Below, piece after piece: positions 7,716-16,677 of a stretch of DNA of 64,000 nucleotides. Below the pieces are notes generated by a model, which searched no databases, had not been told where the DNA came from, and was given only the letters and a program-made list of their open reading frames with translations. The stretch comes from Companilactobacillus jidongensis. GTDB taxonomy: Bacteria; Bacillota; Bacilli; Lactobacillales; Lactobacillaceae. The stretch covers positions 62,001-126,000 of the forward strand of contig NZ_RHOP01000001.1 of assembly GCF_003946575.1 (NCBI RefSeq), read 5' to 3'. Position 1 is the stretch's first letter, and each line of letters starts with the position of its first letter. The translations under genes and the position numbers were made by a program.

Positions 7716-9881
7716 TTAAATTGTGTCACTTATGGTCCAGTCCAATTGTGTTGTATATTTGCCCGAAGGGATAGCAGTATCTGCACCGTTTACGTGAAGC
7801 AATAATCCTTTATCTTTTGCCCAAGAAATAGATGACATTGTTTCCCCATTTTTGGAAACATAAATTGGAACTGCACCACCAGTTAATAATGAAGTGAATT
7901 CGTCCGTCGAACTATCTGGATCATAAAATCTTAACTCACCCGGAAATGTAACTGTACCGTTCGTCAAATCTCCTTTTTGTTCAACCGATATTGTCTGACT
8001 GTTCTTATCTGAATCACTTCTATCATCTTGAACTGCTAATACTGGTGAATCATCATTGTTTACTCGATGTCTTAATACGTCCGTAGTAACGAATGTATTG
8101 AATGAACCAAAATCTATATCCATTGGCTTCAATGTAATACCACCACCAGGTTCAACTGTCCTATCGAAGTTGATCAATTGTTCCTTACCATCTGCATCCA
8201 CATACATTGGTTTACTTGTATCACCATTTTCATACCCACCAATACCTTTAAAAGTTGGAGTGAATGTAAAATCATCTTGATTGTCATCTGTTACCGTTCC
8301 GTTAAATACTAATTTAAAATTGGCATTAGCTATTCCGTCTGGATCTAGGTTAATATTGCTGACGGTCAGAACTTGCTTGGTACTATCATCTGGATCGGTG
8401 ACTATGTTAACGTAACTTGAATCTATCGTACTAACCACGCCGTCGTCATTTGTGAACTCAACACTGTTAGTATCAATATCCATTCCTTTTGGAATAGACA
8501 CTGTATAGACACTCTTTGAAATAGTTCCTGAATTTTCTCCAGAATTGTCATAAGTGGAATTCAAATTTGCAGTATATTGAATTGAGTCATCTTTTTTGAC
8601 GTTTTTAACAGCCAAATATTTGCCATCTGTATCCGGAGAGTCACTATCTGTGTTTGTTAAGTTATGAATTTCATTATCCAACTTAACTTCTGGTAACTTA
8701 TCTGATGTTGTCGGCGTTGATGTATATTCAACGATAAGACCACCAAAGTTGGTGACCAATTGCCCAGTTCTAGTAGTACTGAGGATACCTGCTTTATAAG
8801 TGTAATCCAATACTAATTTTGCATACACACCATTCATGAATGCATCTTCTATATCACTATTTGGACCATCTTGTTTATATAACAAATACTCGGTTTTCAG
8901 ATCCGCAGGGTCGTAGCCATCTAACACATCAATTACATCATCCGATATAAGGGTCGGCGACTCTTCTTCAAAGCCATTTTTACGATAGTCCCTTATCCAA
9001 TGTAAATGAAAACCAGTAACACTAAAACTTTTCAAATCTGGAGAATATGATTTCATAGCTTCATATACTTCATCAAAAATATTTTCTCTAATATTAAAAT
9101 GCATCAAAGTATTAATATCAGCATGTGGAACATAATCGCTAGAATCCACAACCCCACCAAGTGACAGTTCCAATTCTGCGGGCATGTTATTAGTTACTTC
9201 GGCTGTTATCTCAATGGCACCATTTATTGGCATATTAGTGTAAATATTATTTGTCTGCGTTGAAGATCCTACCAGAGTTGCTGTCGTATCAGAACTCATA
9301 GTTATGATGTCTCCATATCCAGGAAGTTTGGCTGACTTACCAAGCTTGCTGGATGATACAGGACTATCGTAACCTCTTTGAATTGTCCAAGAACTAGCCG
9401 TTCCAGAGGCATTAGGATGAATACTCTTTAAAGATATAGTTGTGGTATTAGCAACATTTACATCATTTTGTATTGTACTAAACAAATACCCAACATCTGC
9501 CTCTATGTAATATCCATTAACATTGACATCTCCAGTTGTAACTTTATTATATATGGCCAATGGCGAAATTAATGAATTCAATAAAGTTGTTTGATTAGTA
9601 TTAGTTACAGTCGTTATTGGTGAACTGAACTGTGTCACAACATCGGTTATTGACTGTTGATTTGCTTGATCAGTTATGGCTAGTGTTTTTTTTGTAGCAA
9701 TATCAGCGGTTGACGCAGAAGTATTCGCACTCGCAGATGGGTTATTTGAATTTTTATCGATTGTAATTGGTGATCCAAAGGTCGCGGCATCTACCTGAGT
9801 TGACTGTAGTGAAATCACAATAGTAATTAATAAGAAGAATATTACTAGTACTTTACTAGAAAACGAATTATAAAATTTCAA
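7716..9881 (-). CDS. Secreted WxL-domain surface protein
   Basis: Secreted protein of 721 residues. Residues 1-32 form a signal peptide ending VDA before ATFG. A long region of beta-rich, Thr/Ser/Asp-rich sequence follows, and the last 160 or so residues resemble a WxL wall-binding domain (ITLKPMDIDFGSFN, later TTQLDWTISDT at the very end). WxL domains bind peptidoglycan non-covalently. The first of the two usual WxL motifs is not clear, as the site reads ISVEQKG. No DUF916 partner gene is nearby, so this is not a complete csc cluster. The start is a TTG with GGGGGGAG just upstream. No strong terminator is seen after its stop. Confidence 0.82.
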   Translation of the reverse strand: MKFYNSFSSKVLVIFFLLITIVISLQSTQVDAATFGSPITIDKNSNNPSASANTSASTADIATKKTLAITDQANQQSITDVVTQFSSPITTVTNTNQTTLLNSLISPLAIYNKVTTGDVNVNGYYIEADVGYLFSTIQNDVNVANTTTISLKSIHPNASGTASSWTIQRGYDSPVSSSKLGKSAKLPGYGDIITMSSDTTATLVGSSTQTNNIYTNMPINGAIEITAEVTNNMPAELELSLGGVVDSSDYVPHADINTLMHFNIRENIFDEVYEAMKSYSPDLKSFSVTGFHLHWIRDYRKNGFEEESPTLISDDVIDVLDGYDPADLKTEYLLYKQDGPNSDIEDAFMNGVYAKLVLDYTYKAGILSTTRTGQLVTNFGGLIVEYTSTPTTSDKLPEVKLDNEIHNLTNTDSDSPDTDGKYLAVKNVKKDDSIQYTANLNSTYDNSGENSGTISKSVYTVSIPKGMDIDTNSVEFTNDDGVVSTIDSSYVNIVTDPDDSTKQVLTVSNINLDPDGIANANFKLVFNGTVTDDNQDDFTFTPTFKGIGGYENGDTSKPMYVDADGKEQLINFDRTVEPGGGITLKPMDIDFGSFNTFVTTDVLRHRVNNDDSPVLAVQDDRSDSDKNSQTISVEQKGDLTNGTVTFPGELRFYDPDSSTDEFTSLLTGGAVPIYVSKNGETMSSISWAKDKGLLLHVNGADTAIPSGKYTTQLDWTISDTI

Positions 9882-9917
9882 CTTACTCCCCCCTTTTCAA
9901 CAAGTCATAATTAATAT

Positions 9918-9957
9918 AAAAAGAGACCATTCACAATATATGCAATGATCTCTTAAA
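9918..9957 (-). terminator. Terminator of the secreted Ig-like protein pair
   Basis: Stem 9921-9931 with 9944-9954 has one mismatch and a run of T on the minus strand after it. It ends the unit 12173-9963 before the WxL gene. Confidence 0.75.
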
Positions 9958-9962
9958 TATAA

Positions 9963-11051
9963 TTAATAACTAGCGTAGAGAGTTGCCCAGTTAGTTTTTA
10001 TAGTTGTGCTCTTAGAACCTTCTTTAAGAGTTATCTTTGCTTGATATTGTGTTCCATTATCTGAAACAGTTGTATTAGCTGTCGTATATGAAACGCTATT
10101 ACTCTTACCCAAATATTCTGCTTTTGTTTTACCTGGAGCTTTCTTGTACCATTCGACCTTGATACGATTGTCATTTATGAGTCCCGTAAAACTCTCAGTA
10201 TCGCCACGGAGCGCGAAAGTAGCTGCTTGACCGGATGGAACAGTTTGATTATCCAATCCACCACCAACTTGAACGTACGTCGTTCCAACCACGAATGATG
10301 TATCCATATTACGGAACGTACCAGTAACCTTCACTACACCAGCTAATCCCTTATCATTTGCAGTTATCTTACCAGTACTATCAACTGTGGCTAAATTAGT
10401 ATTATCAACACTCCACGTTACTTTACCAGTTGAACTAATAGGATCAACTGTGGCGTGAGCATAAGTTGTATTAACTTGGCCCTCACTATTGTTATAGATG
10501 TAATCACTATCTGTGCCCACACTGACACTAGTTGCATTAGTTGGTGTATTCACAGCATTAACTTCGGCAACGGTCGAATAAATATGTGTCTTAGCAATCC
10601 AACCTGTTAAGTAATTCCAATACTGCGTATCTAATTGATACCAAGTTCGACTTTCTTGCGTTGTTTGAATCGGCAAGTTTTTGCGATGACCATTTTGCCA
10701 TTCAGGAACTTCACTCCAATTCATTCCATCATCAGATTTGTACCATCTGTAATGTGGTGCGTCGAAGACTCCACCAAGCACACTCCATAATGAACGAGCC
10801 GCATCAGTATTAAGAGTTATTTCATTTCCAACGACCTTGTAAGTGATTGCTTCCGGTTGAAGATCATATCCGTTAGTGTTCCAAATATTTAAAAACTTAT
10901 CAGGTGCCGGCGTTGCTGTAAATGCGCTATTGGTTAATGGAGTGCCTACTTCAGCAGCATTTGCAGTTGTATTTTGAGTAGAAAAAATTCCAATTATTAT
11001 CAGAGTAATGAGTGATAATAACCCATTGCGTTTTAGCCTAATTCTGTCCAT
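9963..11051 (-). CDS. Secreted Ig-like (BIG2-type) protein, paralog B
   Basis: Secreted protein of 362 residues: a signal peptide (about residues 1-33, ending ANAAEVG), then an aromatic-rich module at about 45-165 (FLNIWNTNGYDLQP, HYRWYKSDDG, WYQLDTQYWNYLTGW), then a BIG2-like domain at about 165-265 (GKVTWSVDNTNLATVDSTGK) and a C-terminal Ig-like domain (VEWYKK, SVSYTT, YQAKITL). I do not know a function for the first module. There is no LPXTG, LysM or WxL anchor, so release or loose attachment is likely. It lies 12 bases behind a close paralog with which it shares long identical stretches, so the pair is a tandem duplication. Confidence 0.75.
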   Translation of the reverse strand: MDRIRLKRNGLLSLITLIIIGIFSTQNTTANAAEVGTPLTNSAFTATPAPDKFLNIWNTNGYDLQPEAITYKVVGNEITLNTDAARSLWSVLGGVFDAPHYRWYKSDDGMNWSEVPEWQNGHRKNLPIQTTQESRTWYQLDTQYWNYLTGWIAKTHIYSTVAEVNAVNTPTNATSVSVGTDSDYIYNNSEGQVNTTYAHATVDPISSTGKVTWSVDNTNLATVDSTGKITANDKGLAGVVKVTGTFRNMDTSFVVGTTYVQVGGGLDNQTVPSGQAATFALRGDTESFTGLINDNRIKVEWYKKAPGKTKAEYLGKSNSVSYTTANTTVSDNGTQYQAKITLKEGSKSTTIKTNWATLYASY

Positions 11052-11063
11052 AATTGAATCCCC

Positions 11064-12173
11064 CTATTTGACTGTCAGTATTGCCCAATTTGTAGTTAAA
11101 GTAACTTTTTTAGTACCCTTGCGCATAATTATCTTTGCTCTGTATAAATTACCGTTATCTGTTTTTGATACCGGATTAGTTGTGTAATAAAGATTATGTG
11201 TAGAACCTAGCAATTTCTCTTTATTATCCTTTTGACTAGCTTGTTTTGAATACCACTCAACCGAAATATTGTTATCATCCCAGTAACCATAGAAATCATC
11301 AGTGTTACCTTGTAGTTTAAAGGTAGCAGTATCATCAGCTTTGGCGACTTGGTTAATTAAGCCACCACCAACTGTTACCTGTGAACGGCCAACAACCGTT
11401 TTAACATTATCTTCAGTTGAGCCGGTATATGTCGCAATAACTGAGGCAGTTCCACTTACACCTTTTGAATTAGCAGTGATTTTACCAGTATTTTTGTCGA
11501 TAGTTATTAATTCTGGTCTGTTGGTTGACCATTTGATTGTTCCAGTTGCATTGGTTGGATTAACAGTTGCATGTGCATAAGTTACATTCATCAATTCATC
11601 ACTGATGTTGTAAATATAGTCGCTCTCGGTTGATACACTCACAGAATCAGCATCGATACTAGTAGCTAGAGCATTGACTTGTGTGATGTTTGAATAAATA
11701 TGTGTTTTAGCTAACCAACCTGTTAAATAATTCCAATACTGTGTATCCAGTTGATACCAAGTTGTTCCCTCTTCACTGGCATTGATCGGCATATTCTTTC
11801 TGTGACCATTTTGCCATTCAGGAACTTCACTCCAAGTTTTGCCATCATCTGACTTATACCATCTGTAATGTGGCGCATCAAAGACTCCACCGACAACTGA
11901 CCAAACTGAACGTGCAGCATCTGTATAGATTGTCTTGGTAGCATCATTAACTTGAACATTATAGACGGGATCTGGTTGTAGATCATAACCATTAGAATTC
12001 CATATATTTAAGAACTTAGATGGTTCTGGTGTAGGATCATTCAAGTAATACTGCAATTCGGTACCTAACGGTGCAGCATTGACCTCAGTATTATTCTGTA
12101 CAACAAATGTTCCTAACGCCAAGGTAGAAAATAAAGTAACTAACCCTAACTTAGTTGCTCTTCCCCTTTTCAT
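11064..12173 (-). CDS. Secreted Ig-like (BIG2-type) protein, paralog A
   Basis: 369 residues with the same plan as the downstream paralog: a signal peptide (to about residue 33), a conserved aromatic module holding KFLNIWNSNGYDLQP, HYRWYKSDDG, EVPEWQNGHRKN and WYQLDTQYWNYLTGW, a BIG2-like domain (GTIKWSTNRPELITIDKNTG) and a C-terminal Ig-like domain. A GGAGG site precedes the ATG. A weak TATACT-type -10 lies upstream in the AT-rich gap. BIG2 domains often occur in surface or secreted adhesins, but no ligand can be read from the sequence. A role in wall or host-surface binding is inference. Confidence 0.75.
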   Translation of the reverse strand: MKRGRATKLGLVTLFSTLALGTFVVQNNTEVNAAPLGTELQYYLNDPTPEPSKFLNIWNSNGYDLQPDPVYNVQVNDATKTIYTDAARSVWSVVGGVFDAPHYRWYKSDDGKTWSEVPEWQNGHRKNMPINASEEGTTWYQLDTQYWNYLTGWLAKTHIYSNITQVNALATSIDADSVSVSTESDYIYNISDELMNVTYAHATVNPTNATGTIKWSTNRPELITIDKNTGKITANSKGVSGTASVIATYTGSTEDNVKTVVGRSQVTVGGGLINQVAKADDTATFKLQGNTDDFYGYWDDNNISVEWYSKQASQKDNKEKLLGSTHNLYYTTNPVSKTDNGNLYRAKIIMRKGTKKVTLTTNWAILTVK

Positions 12174-12310
12174 AATTTAACCTCCAAATATAATATTTTC
12201 TTCACAAACAAGTATACAATGTATGTTATTATTGATTAATCCATATTTTATAATAAAGCTTTACAATATATGATATTTTATATGTTATGATATTTAGTTT
12301 TTAAATGTAT

Positions 12311-12358
12311 AAAAAAGATAATACCCATTATTGATAAATATGGGCATTATCTTTTTTT
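12311..12358. terminator. Orphan bidirectional hairpin in an AT-rich gap
   Basis: Arms 12311-12328 and 12340-12357 pair almost fully, with one A/C mismatch and A-run/T-run flanks, the shape of an intrinsic terminator on either strand. It lies in the 416-base gap 12174-12589 between two divergent genes. The rest of that gap is AT-rich; I see only the two genes' upstream signals in it and no coding frame. Confidence 0.65.
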
Positions 12359-12589
12359 AGTTAATATTTATGGCTTTTTTGCTCACTTAATTAGAAATAA
12401 ACTATAAAATTCTAATATAAGTGATAATAATATATCATGATATATTATATATAATATATTATTGATACAAAAATATAAATTTGTGATATTTTTTAAGATT
12501 ATTATGCCTATTCATCAATTTTAAGTCTACCTAATGTCCATAGACGAAAACTTCAAATAAGTTTATCCTAATCTCTGGAGGTTAAATAT

Positions 12590-13972
12590 ATGGACAGTAC
12601 AATTAATAACGCACTAAAACGTAAATTATTCATCATTACTTTATTATCCGGAACATTCACCATGTCGATCAGTCAGTCATCACTTTCAACTGCCTATCCA
12701 ACATTAATGAAGTTCTTCGGAGTAAATGCTCCAACTATCCAATGGTTAACAACTGGTTTCATGTTGATCATGAGTATCATGATGCCGATCAGTCCCTGGC
12801 TCTTAAACAATATTTCATTCAAAAAAATATTTCTAGGAGTTGTTGGAATATTCGCGGTCGGTACTCTGATCATTATCTTGGCACAGAACTTCGCTATGGC
12901 GATGCTCGGTAGAGCCTTGGAAGCAATCGGAGTTGGGATTCTCTTCCCATCATTTCAATCGGTTCTTATGACTATCACTCCTGAAGAAAAACGTGGTACT
13001 ACGATGGGATTCGCTGGGTTAGTCATGGGTTCCGCCCTTGCATCTGGTCCTATTATCTCTGGTATCGTATTGAACTTCTTACAATGGCAAGGACTATTCG
13101 TGATCTTCTTATTGATAATGATCGTTATCTTCATTACTGGTTTAATCTACATAAAAGACGTTATGCCTCGTCACAAAGTAAAACTCGATAGTTTGTCGAT
13201 CGTCTACTTATTAGGAATAATTGGCTTATTATATGTAGTCAATCAAGCTGGTAGTGAGCACAAATTATCAACTAACTTGATGATCCTACTAATTGTCAGT
13301 TTGATTCTGTCAGTATTATTTATCCACCGTCAATTGACTAAGGACGAACCATTGTTAGACTTAAAAGTTATGAAGAACTTCAACTTTGACTTATCAGTCT
13401 TACTAACAGGATTTTCATACATTTCATTGATTGTTGTTACGATTATTTATCCACTGTATTATCAAAACATCCTGCATACCTCAGTATTAGTATCCGGTTT
13501 AGCTTTAGTGCCACCGGCTATTCTACTAAGTATTTTGAATCCACTAACTGGTAACTTAGCTGACAAGATTGGTTTCAAAAAAACATTGATCTCTGGTATG
13601 TCGATGATTGTCGTCGGTTGGGTTCTCTTATTCTTTTTGAATATGAAACTCAGAATTTGGCCAATGATCTTGATTGCTATGCTAATCGAAGGTGGTAATG
13701 CTTTCGTCATGATGCCAGCAACAACTCTTGGTGGTAACTCATTACCTGAGAATTTGATTCCACATGGTACAGCTATTATCACAACCGTTCGTCAATTACT
13801 TGGATCACTTGGCGTCTCACTAGCTACTTTGATTCTGGTAACTGCGAACCAGAACCATGGATTATCAGCTAACCTCGGATTGATCGGTTATCACTACGTC
13901 TTCGGTTTCTTCTGTGCAATGGCAATTATTGGATTTATCTTTGCATTGCTTATTAAGAATCAGAAGGACTAA
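12590..13972 (+). CDS. MFS drug exporter, DHA2 (EmrB/QacA) type
   Basis: Polytopic membrane protein of 460 residues, dominated by hydrophobic segments typical of the drug:H+ antiporter families. The N-terminal region reads SQSSLSTAYPTLMKFFG and IQWLTTGFMLIMSIMMP, matching motifs of EmrB/QacA exporters, and LGRALEAIGVGILFPSFQ resembles the helix-4/5 region. It probably exports hydrophobic compounds using the proton gradient; the substrate is unknown. TGGAGG lies before the ATG. It stands alone, with a terminator after it and no adjacent regulator. Confidence 0.88.
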   Translation: MDSTINNALKRKLFIITLLSGTFTMSISQSSLSTAYPTLMKFFGVNAPTIQWLTTGFMLIMSIMMPISPWLLNNISFKKIFLGVVGIFAVGTLIIILAQNFAMAMLGRALEAIGVGILFPSFQSVLMTITPEEKRGTTMGFAGLVMGSALASGPIISGIVLNFLQWQGLFVIFLLIMIVIFITGLIYIKDVMPRHKVKLDSLSIVYLLGIIGLLYVVNQAGSEHKLSTNLMILLIVSLILSVLFIHRQLTKDEPLLDLKVMKNFNFDLSVLLTGFSYISLIVVTIIYPLYYQNILHTSVLVSGLALVPPAILLSILNPLTGNLADKIGFKKTLISGMSMIVVGWVLLFFLNMKLRIWPMILIAMLIEGGNAFVMMPATTLGGNSLPENLIPHGTAIITTVRQLLGSLGVSLATLILVTANQNHGLSANLGLIGYHYVFGFFCAMAIIGFIFALLIKNQKD

Positions 13973-14012
13973 CACCTACGTTAAAAATTGATTGAACTTG
14001 CTGTGGAAGACA

Positions 14013-14050
14013 TACAAAAAACTGCAACCATCTGGTCGCAGTTTTTTTGT
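14013..14050 (+). terminator. Terminator after the MFS exporter
   Basis: Hairpin AACTGC-a-ACC / GGT-c-GCAGTT followed by seven T residues. Confidence 0.85.
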
Positions 14051-14096
14051 ATTAGAAGTATAATTAATTCCTGGATTATTAATTATGGGGGATTTT

Positions 14097-15812
14097 ATGA
14101 ACACTCAAAACCGTATTAACAAAAAAACCATTTCGGTGATTTTGCTATTTTTTATTACCCTACTTGGCTGGATGATTTGGCAATTTCACTTCAACTATTT
14201 GATTTCAGGAAGTGATACCTTTTTTCACACCCAACGGGTCTACGAAATCAGGCAAGCATTCTTAAATGGAAACCTACCAGGTTGGTTGAACTTCAATACT
14301 TTTTTTTCAGCTGGACAAGCCGTTAATGGGATGTATCCTGACTTCACACTCTGGCCCTTTGTCTTCATAACTGATATGTTGTCACCAATTCATCAGGTAA
14401 TTGCGATCAAAGTTCTTATTGCTGCATTAACATACATTGTGACATTTTTATCATTAAACAAACGCTATAACAGTTTCAATTCAAGTATGGCTGCACTTAT
14501 CTTCACGTATTCTGGTGCTGTACTTCGTGACATCACAACTGAATTTCAACCTGGAACGGCCATCGTTCTCGCATTCGCCTTTCCACTCCTATTTACTTTT
14601 AAGGATGTTATCGAGAGTAAAGAATTAAACTACACTCTAGCAATTAAATTGGGATTGTTGATGACAATCGTTATTAATTCGCACTTGTTAAGTGCCATCG
14701 TCTTATCGATGGTTGCGGGCATATTCTTGATTGTTAAATCCATCAAGAATCGTACGATTATGCCTTGGCTCAATGTGATTGTCGCTGGAATACTCGCCGT
14801 GGTTTTGTGCCTACCAGTAATCTACCGCATCATGACAATTTCTAAGTCAGGCTTGTTAGCACCATTTGGCAAAGGAAACATTATTGCCGATCCAATAACA
14901 CTCTTGTTTACTAATTCAAAATGGAACGCACGAGTAGCCTTTTCTACTTTGTCATTAATCATTATGCTAATTGTTTTTGTTGGATTCGATAAAAAGAAAA
15001 TCAAGCGTCTAGCTCCTTGGCTCTTGATCGAAGCGTTGTTAATTGTTTTAAGTACTGATATGACACCCTGGGCAATCTTCAATCACATTCCTATCATCAA
15101 TAATTTTCAAGAATCAAGCTGGCGTTTTGCACTGTTTCTTGGCGTTATTCCCATAATATTATTGCTGGAAAACTTCAAAGAACACACTAGTCAATATATT
15201 TTAATCTTGCTATCCATCCTCTCAATCTCTGCGGCAACTCAAGTCACTAGTAATTATATTTATAATCACGGTAAGGACTTGGCTACCGTCACAGCAACAT
15301 CAACCAAGACCGTTGGACTAAATGATGATGTTAAATTAACTTCAGACGGTATCAACAGTGAGACTATTCAACGGACGTTGATACCAGATTATGCACCTGA
15401 CCAAATTGAGCTTGAGCCCAACAGTAACGGACAATTGTTAGCAAATGATATTCAAAACAAGTTAACTCATCATTGGGCAACACAAGTAAAGCATCAAATT
15501 CCATTAACTAAAACTGATTCATCCACCAATTGTGTTACCTACAAGGGTAATAACATCAAGTCTGGCAATATTGAATTACCGATCATGGGTTATTCATCAT
15601 TGAACTATGAAGTAACTGTGAATGGCAAAGCCACCAGCTGGACAACTGATAATAAAGGATTCCTAACCATTCATATCAAGAAAAATATCAAGACCGCCAG
15701 CATTTCCATTTTTAGTTCTTATCCCCATTCTTATCCATACATGATCTGGATTTCAGTCATTTTATTTATAACTTTAACTGGCTATCTTATCTATGACAAA
15801 TTCCACGTTTAA
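14097..15812 (+). CDS. Polytopic membrane protein resembling GT-C glycosyltransferases
   Basis: 571 residues with a membrane segment near the N-terminus, then an extracytoplasmic loop with SGSDTFFHTQR and about ten further hydrophobic stretches. A hydrophilic tail of roughly 150 residues is closed by a last membrane helix. The loop acidic residue before FFH sits where GT-C enzymes carry a catalytic Asp. The protein also recalls the large membrane proteins annotated as PTPS-related or YfhO-like. Such proteins use lipid-linked sugars to decorate wall polymers. I choose the ATG at 14097, because GGGGGA lies five bases upstream; the ATG at 14085 has none. It is a single-gene unit with a terminator behind it. 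Confidence 0.6.
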   Translation: MNTQNRINKKTISVILLFFITLLGWMIWQFHFNYLISGSDTFFHTQRVYEIRQAFLNGNLPGWLNFNTFFSAGQAVNGMYPDFTLWPFVFITDMLSPIHQVIAIKVLIAALTYIVTFLSLNKRYNSFNSSMAALIFTYSGAVLRDITTEFQPGTAIVLAFAFPLLFTFKDVIESKELNYTLAIKLGLLMTIVINSHLLSAIVLSMVAGIFLIVKSIKNRTIMPWLNVIVAGILAVVLCLPVIYRIMTISKSGLLAPFGKGNIIADPITLLFTNSKWNARVAFSTLSLIIMLIVFVGFDKKKIKRLAPWLLIEALLIVLSTDMTPWAIFNHIPIINNFQESSWRFALFLGVIPIILLLENFKEHTSQYILILLSILSISAATQVTSNYIYNHGKDLATVTATSTKTVGLNDDVKLTSDGINSETIQRTLIPDYAPDQIELEPNSNGQLLANDIQNKLTHHWATQVKHQIPLTKTDSSTNCVTYKGNNIKSGNIELPIMGYSSLNYEVTVNGKATSWTTDNKGFLTIHIKKNIKTASISIFSSYPHSYPYMIWISVILFITLTGYLIYDKFHV

Positions 15813-15817
15813 TCACT

Positions 15818-15853
15818 AAATCAAATTCTCTTTTTGAGGATTTGATTTTTTTT
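15818..15853 (+). terminator. Terminator after the GT-C-like gene
   Basis: AAATCAAAT (15818-15826) pairs with ATTTGATTT (15840-15848), with an inner CTC/GAG pair and a long T run. Confidence 0.85.
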
Positions 15854-15864
15854 TACAAAAATTG

Positions 15865-15924
15865 TTGACAAAAAATCTGATGATGCCATTATTATTTTTG
15901 AAAGGTGAGTAACTAATCACTCAT
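15865..15924 (+). promoter_or_regulatory. Promoter and palindromic operator candidate of the ABC-2/TetR unit
   Basis: TTGACA at 15865-15870 is followed by an A/T-rich -10 candidate near 15888-15895. Just downstream, TGAGT (15906-15910) and ACTCA (15919-15923) form an 18-base palindrome with seven of nine positions paired, TetR-operator-like. The TetR gene encoded at the end of this unit is the natural candidate to bind it. Confidence 0.55.
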
Positions 15925-15954
15925 AATTACAGTTTTTTAAGAGGAGATAATCAA

Positions 15955-16677
15955 ATGCAAACTTCAATCATTAACTTGCAACATCTTGTTAAAAAGTTCG
16001 GCAAACAAACCGTTCTTAAAGACGTGAACATGAACGTCTTATCCGGTGAAATTGTGGGATTGATCGGGCCTTCTGGTGCTGGTAAATCGACTGTTATCAA
16101 AACAACCTTAGGGATGGAAGTTGTTGACGGAGGATCTGCCACAGTCTTCGGTGAGACAATGCCTAACCGTAACTTGTTAGCAAATATTGGATATATGGCA
16201 CAAACAGATGCCTTATATGATGCCTTATCTGGTAGAGAGAACTTAGCGTTCTATGGTCAGATGAAGGGTTTATCACCATCTGAATTAAAAAGAGAAATAA
16301 AACATGTTGCTCAAGTCGTTGACTTAACTAAAGATCTGGACAAACGTGTCAGTGGTTACTCTGGTGGGATGATGAGACGTTTATCGTTATCAATCGCCTT
16401 GTTAGGTAATCCAAGATTGCTGATTCTAGATGAACCAACAGTTGGTATCGACCCAGCATTACGTAGACAGATCTGGGCTGAACTTGGTAAAATTCATAAT
16501 GAAGGTCGTAGCATACTGATTACTACTCACGTTATGGATGAAGCGGAATTATGTGATCGTGTTGCTTTATTACTTGATGGTCAAGTAATGGCATTCAATC
16601 AACCAGATGTACTAAAGATGCAATATAACGTCGATTCAATCGAAGACGTATTCTTAAAAGCGGAAGGTGTACAATAA
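15955..16677 (+). CDS. ABC transporter ATP-binding protein (ABC-2 exporter)
   Basis: 240-residue ATPase of a drug or lipid exporter. It has Walker A GPSGAGKST near residue 37, the signature YSGGMMRR near 137, Walker B LLILDEPTVGID near 157 and the switch His in ITTHVMDEAE. The dimer would energise the permease encoded next, whose start codon overlaps this stop by one base (TAATG). A TetR gene follows the permease, so drug- or envelope-stress-induced export is likely. The substrate cannot be told. Confidence 0.93.
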   Translation: MQTSIINLQHLVKKFGKQTVLKDVNMNVLSGEIVGLIGPSGAGKSTVIKTTLGMEVVDGGSATVFGETMPNRNLLANIGYMAQTDALYDALSGRENLAFYGQMKGLSPSELKREIKHVAQVVDLTKDLDKRVSGYSGGMMRRLSLSIALLGNPRLLILDEPTVGIDPALRRQIWAELGKIHNEGRSILITTHVMDEAELCDRVALLLDGQVMAFNQPDVLKMQYNVDSIEDVFLKAEGVQ

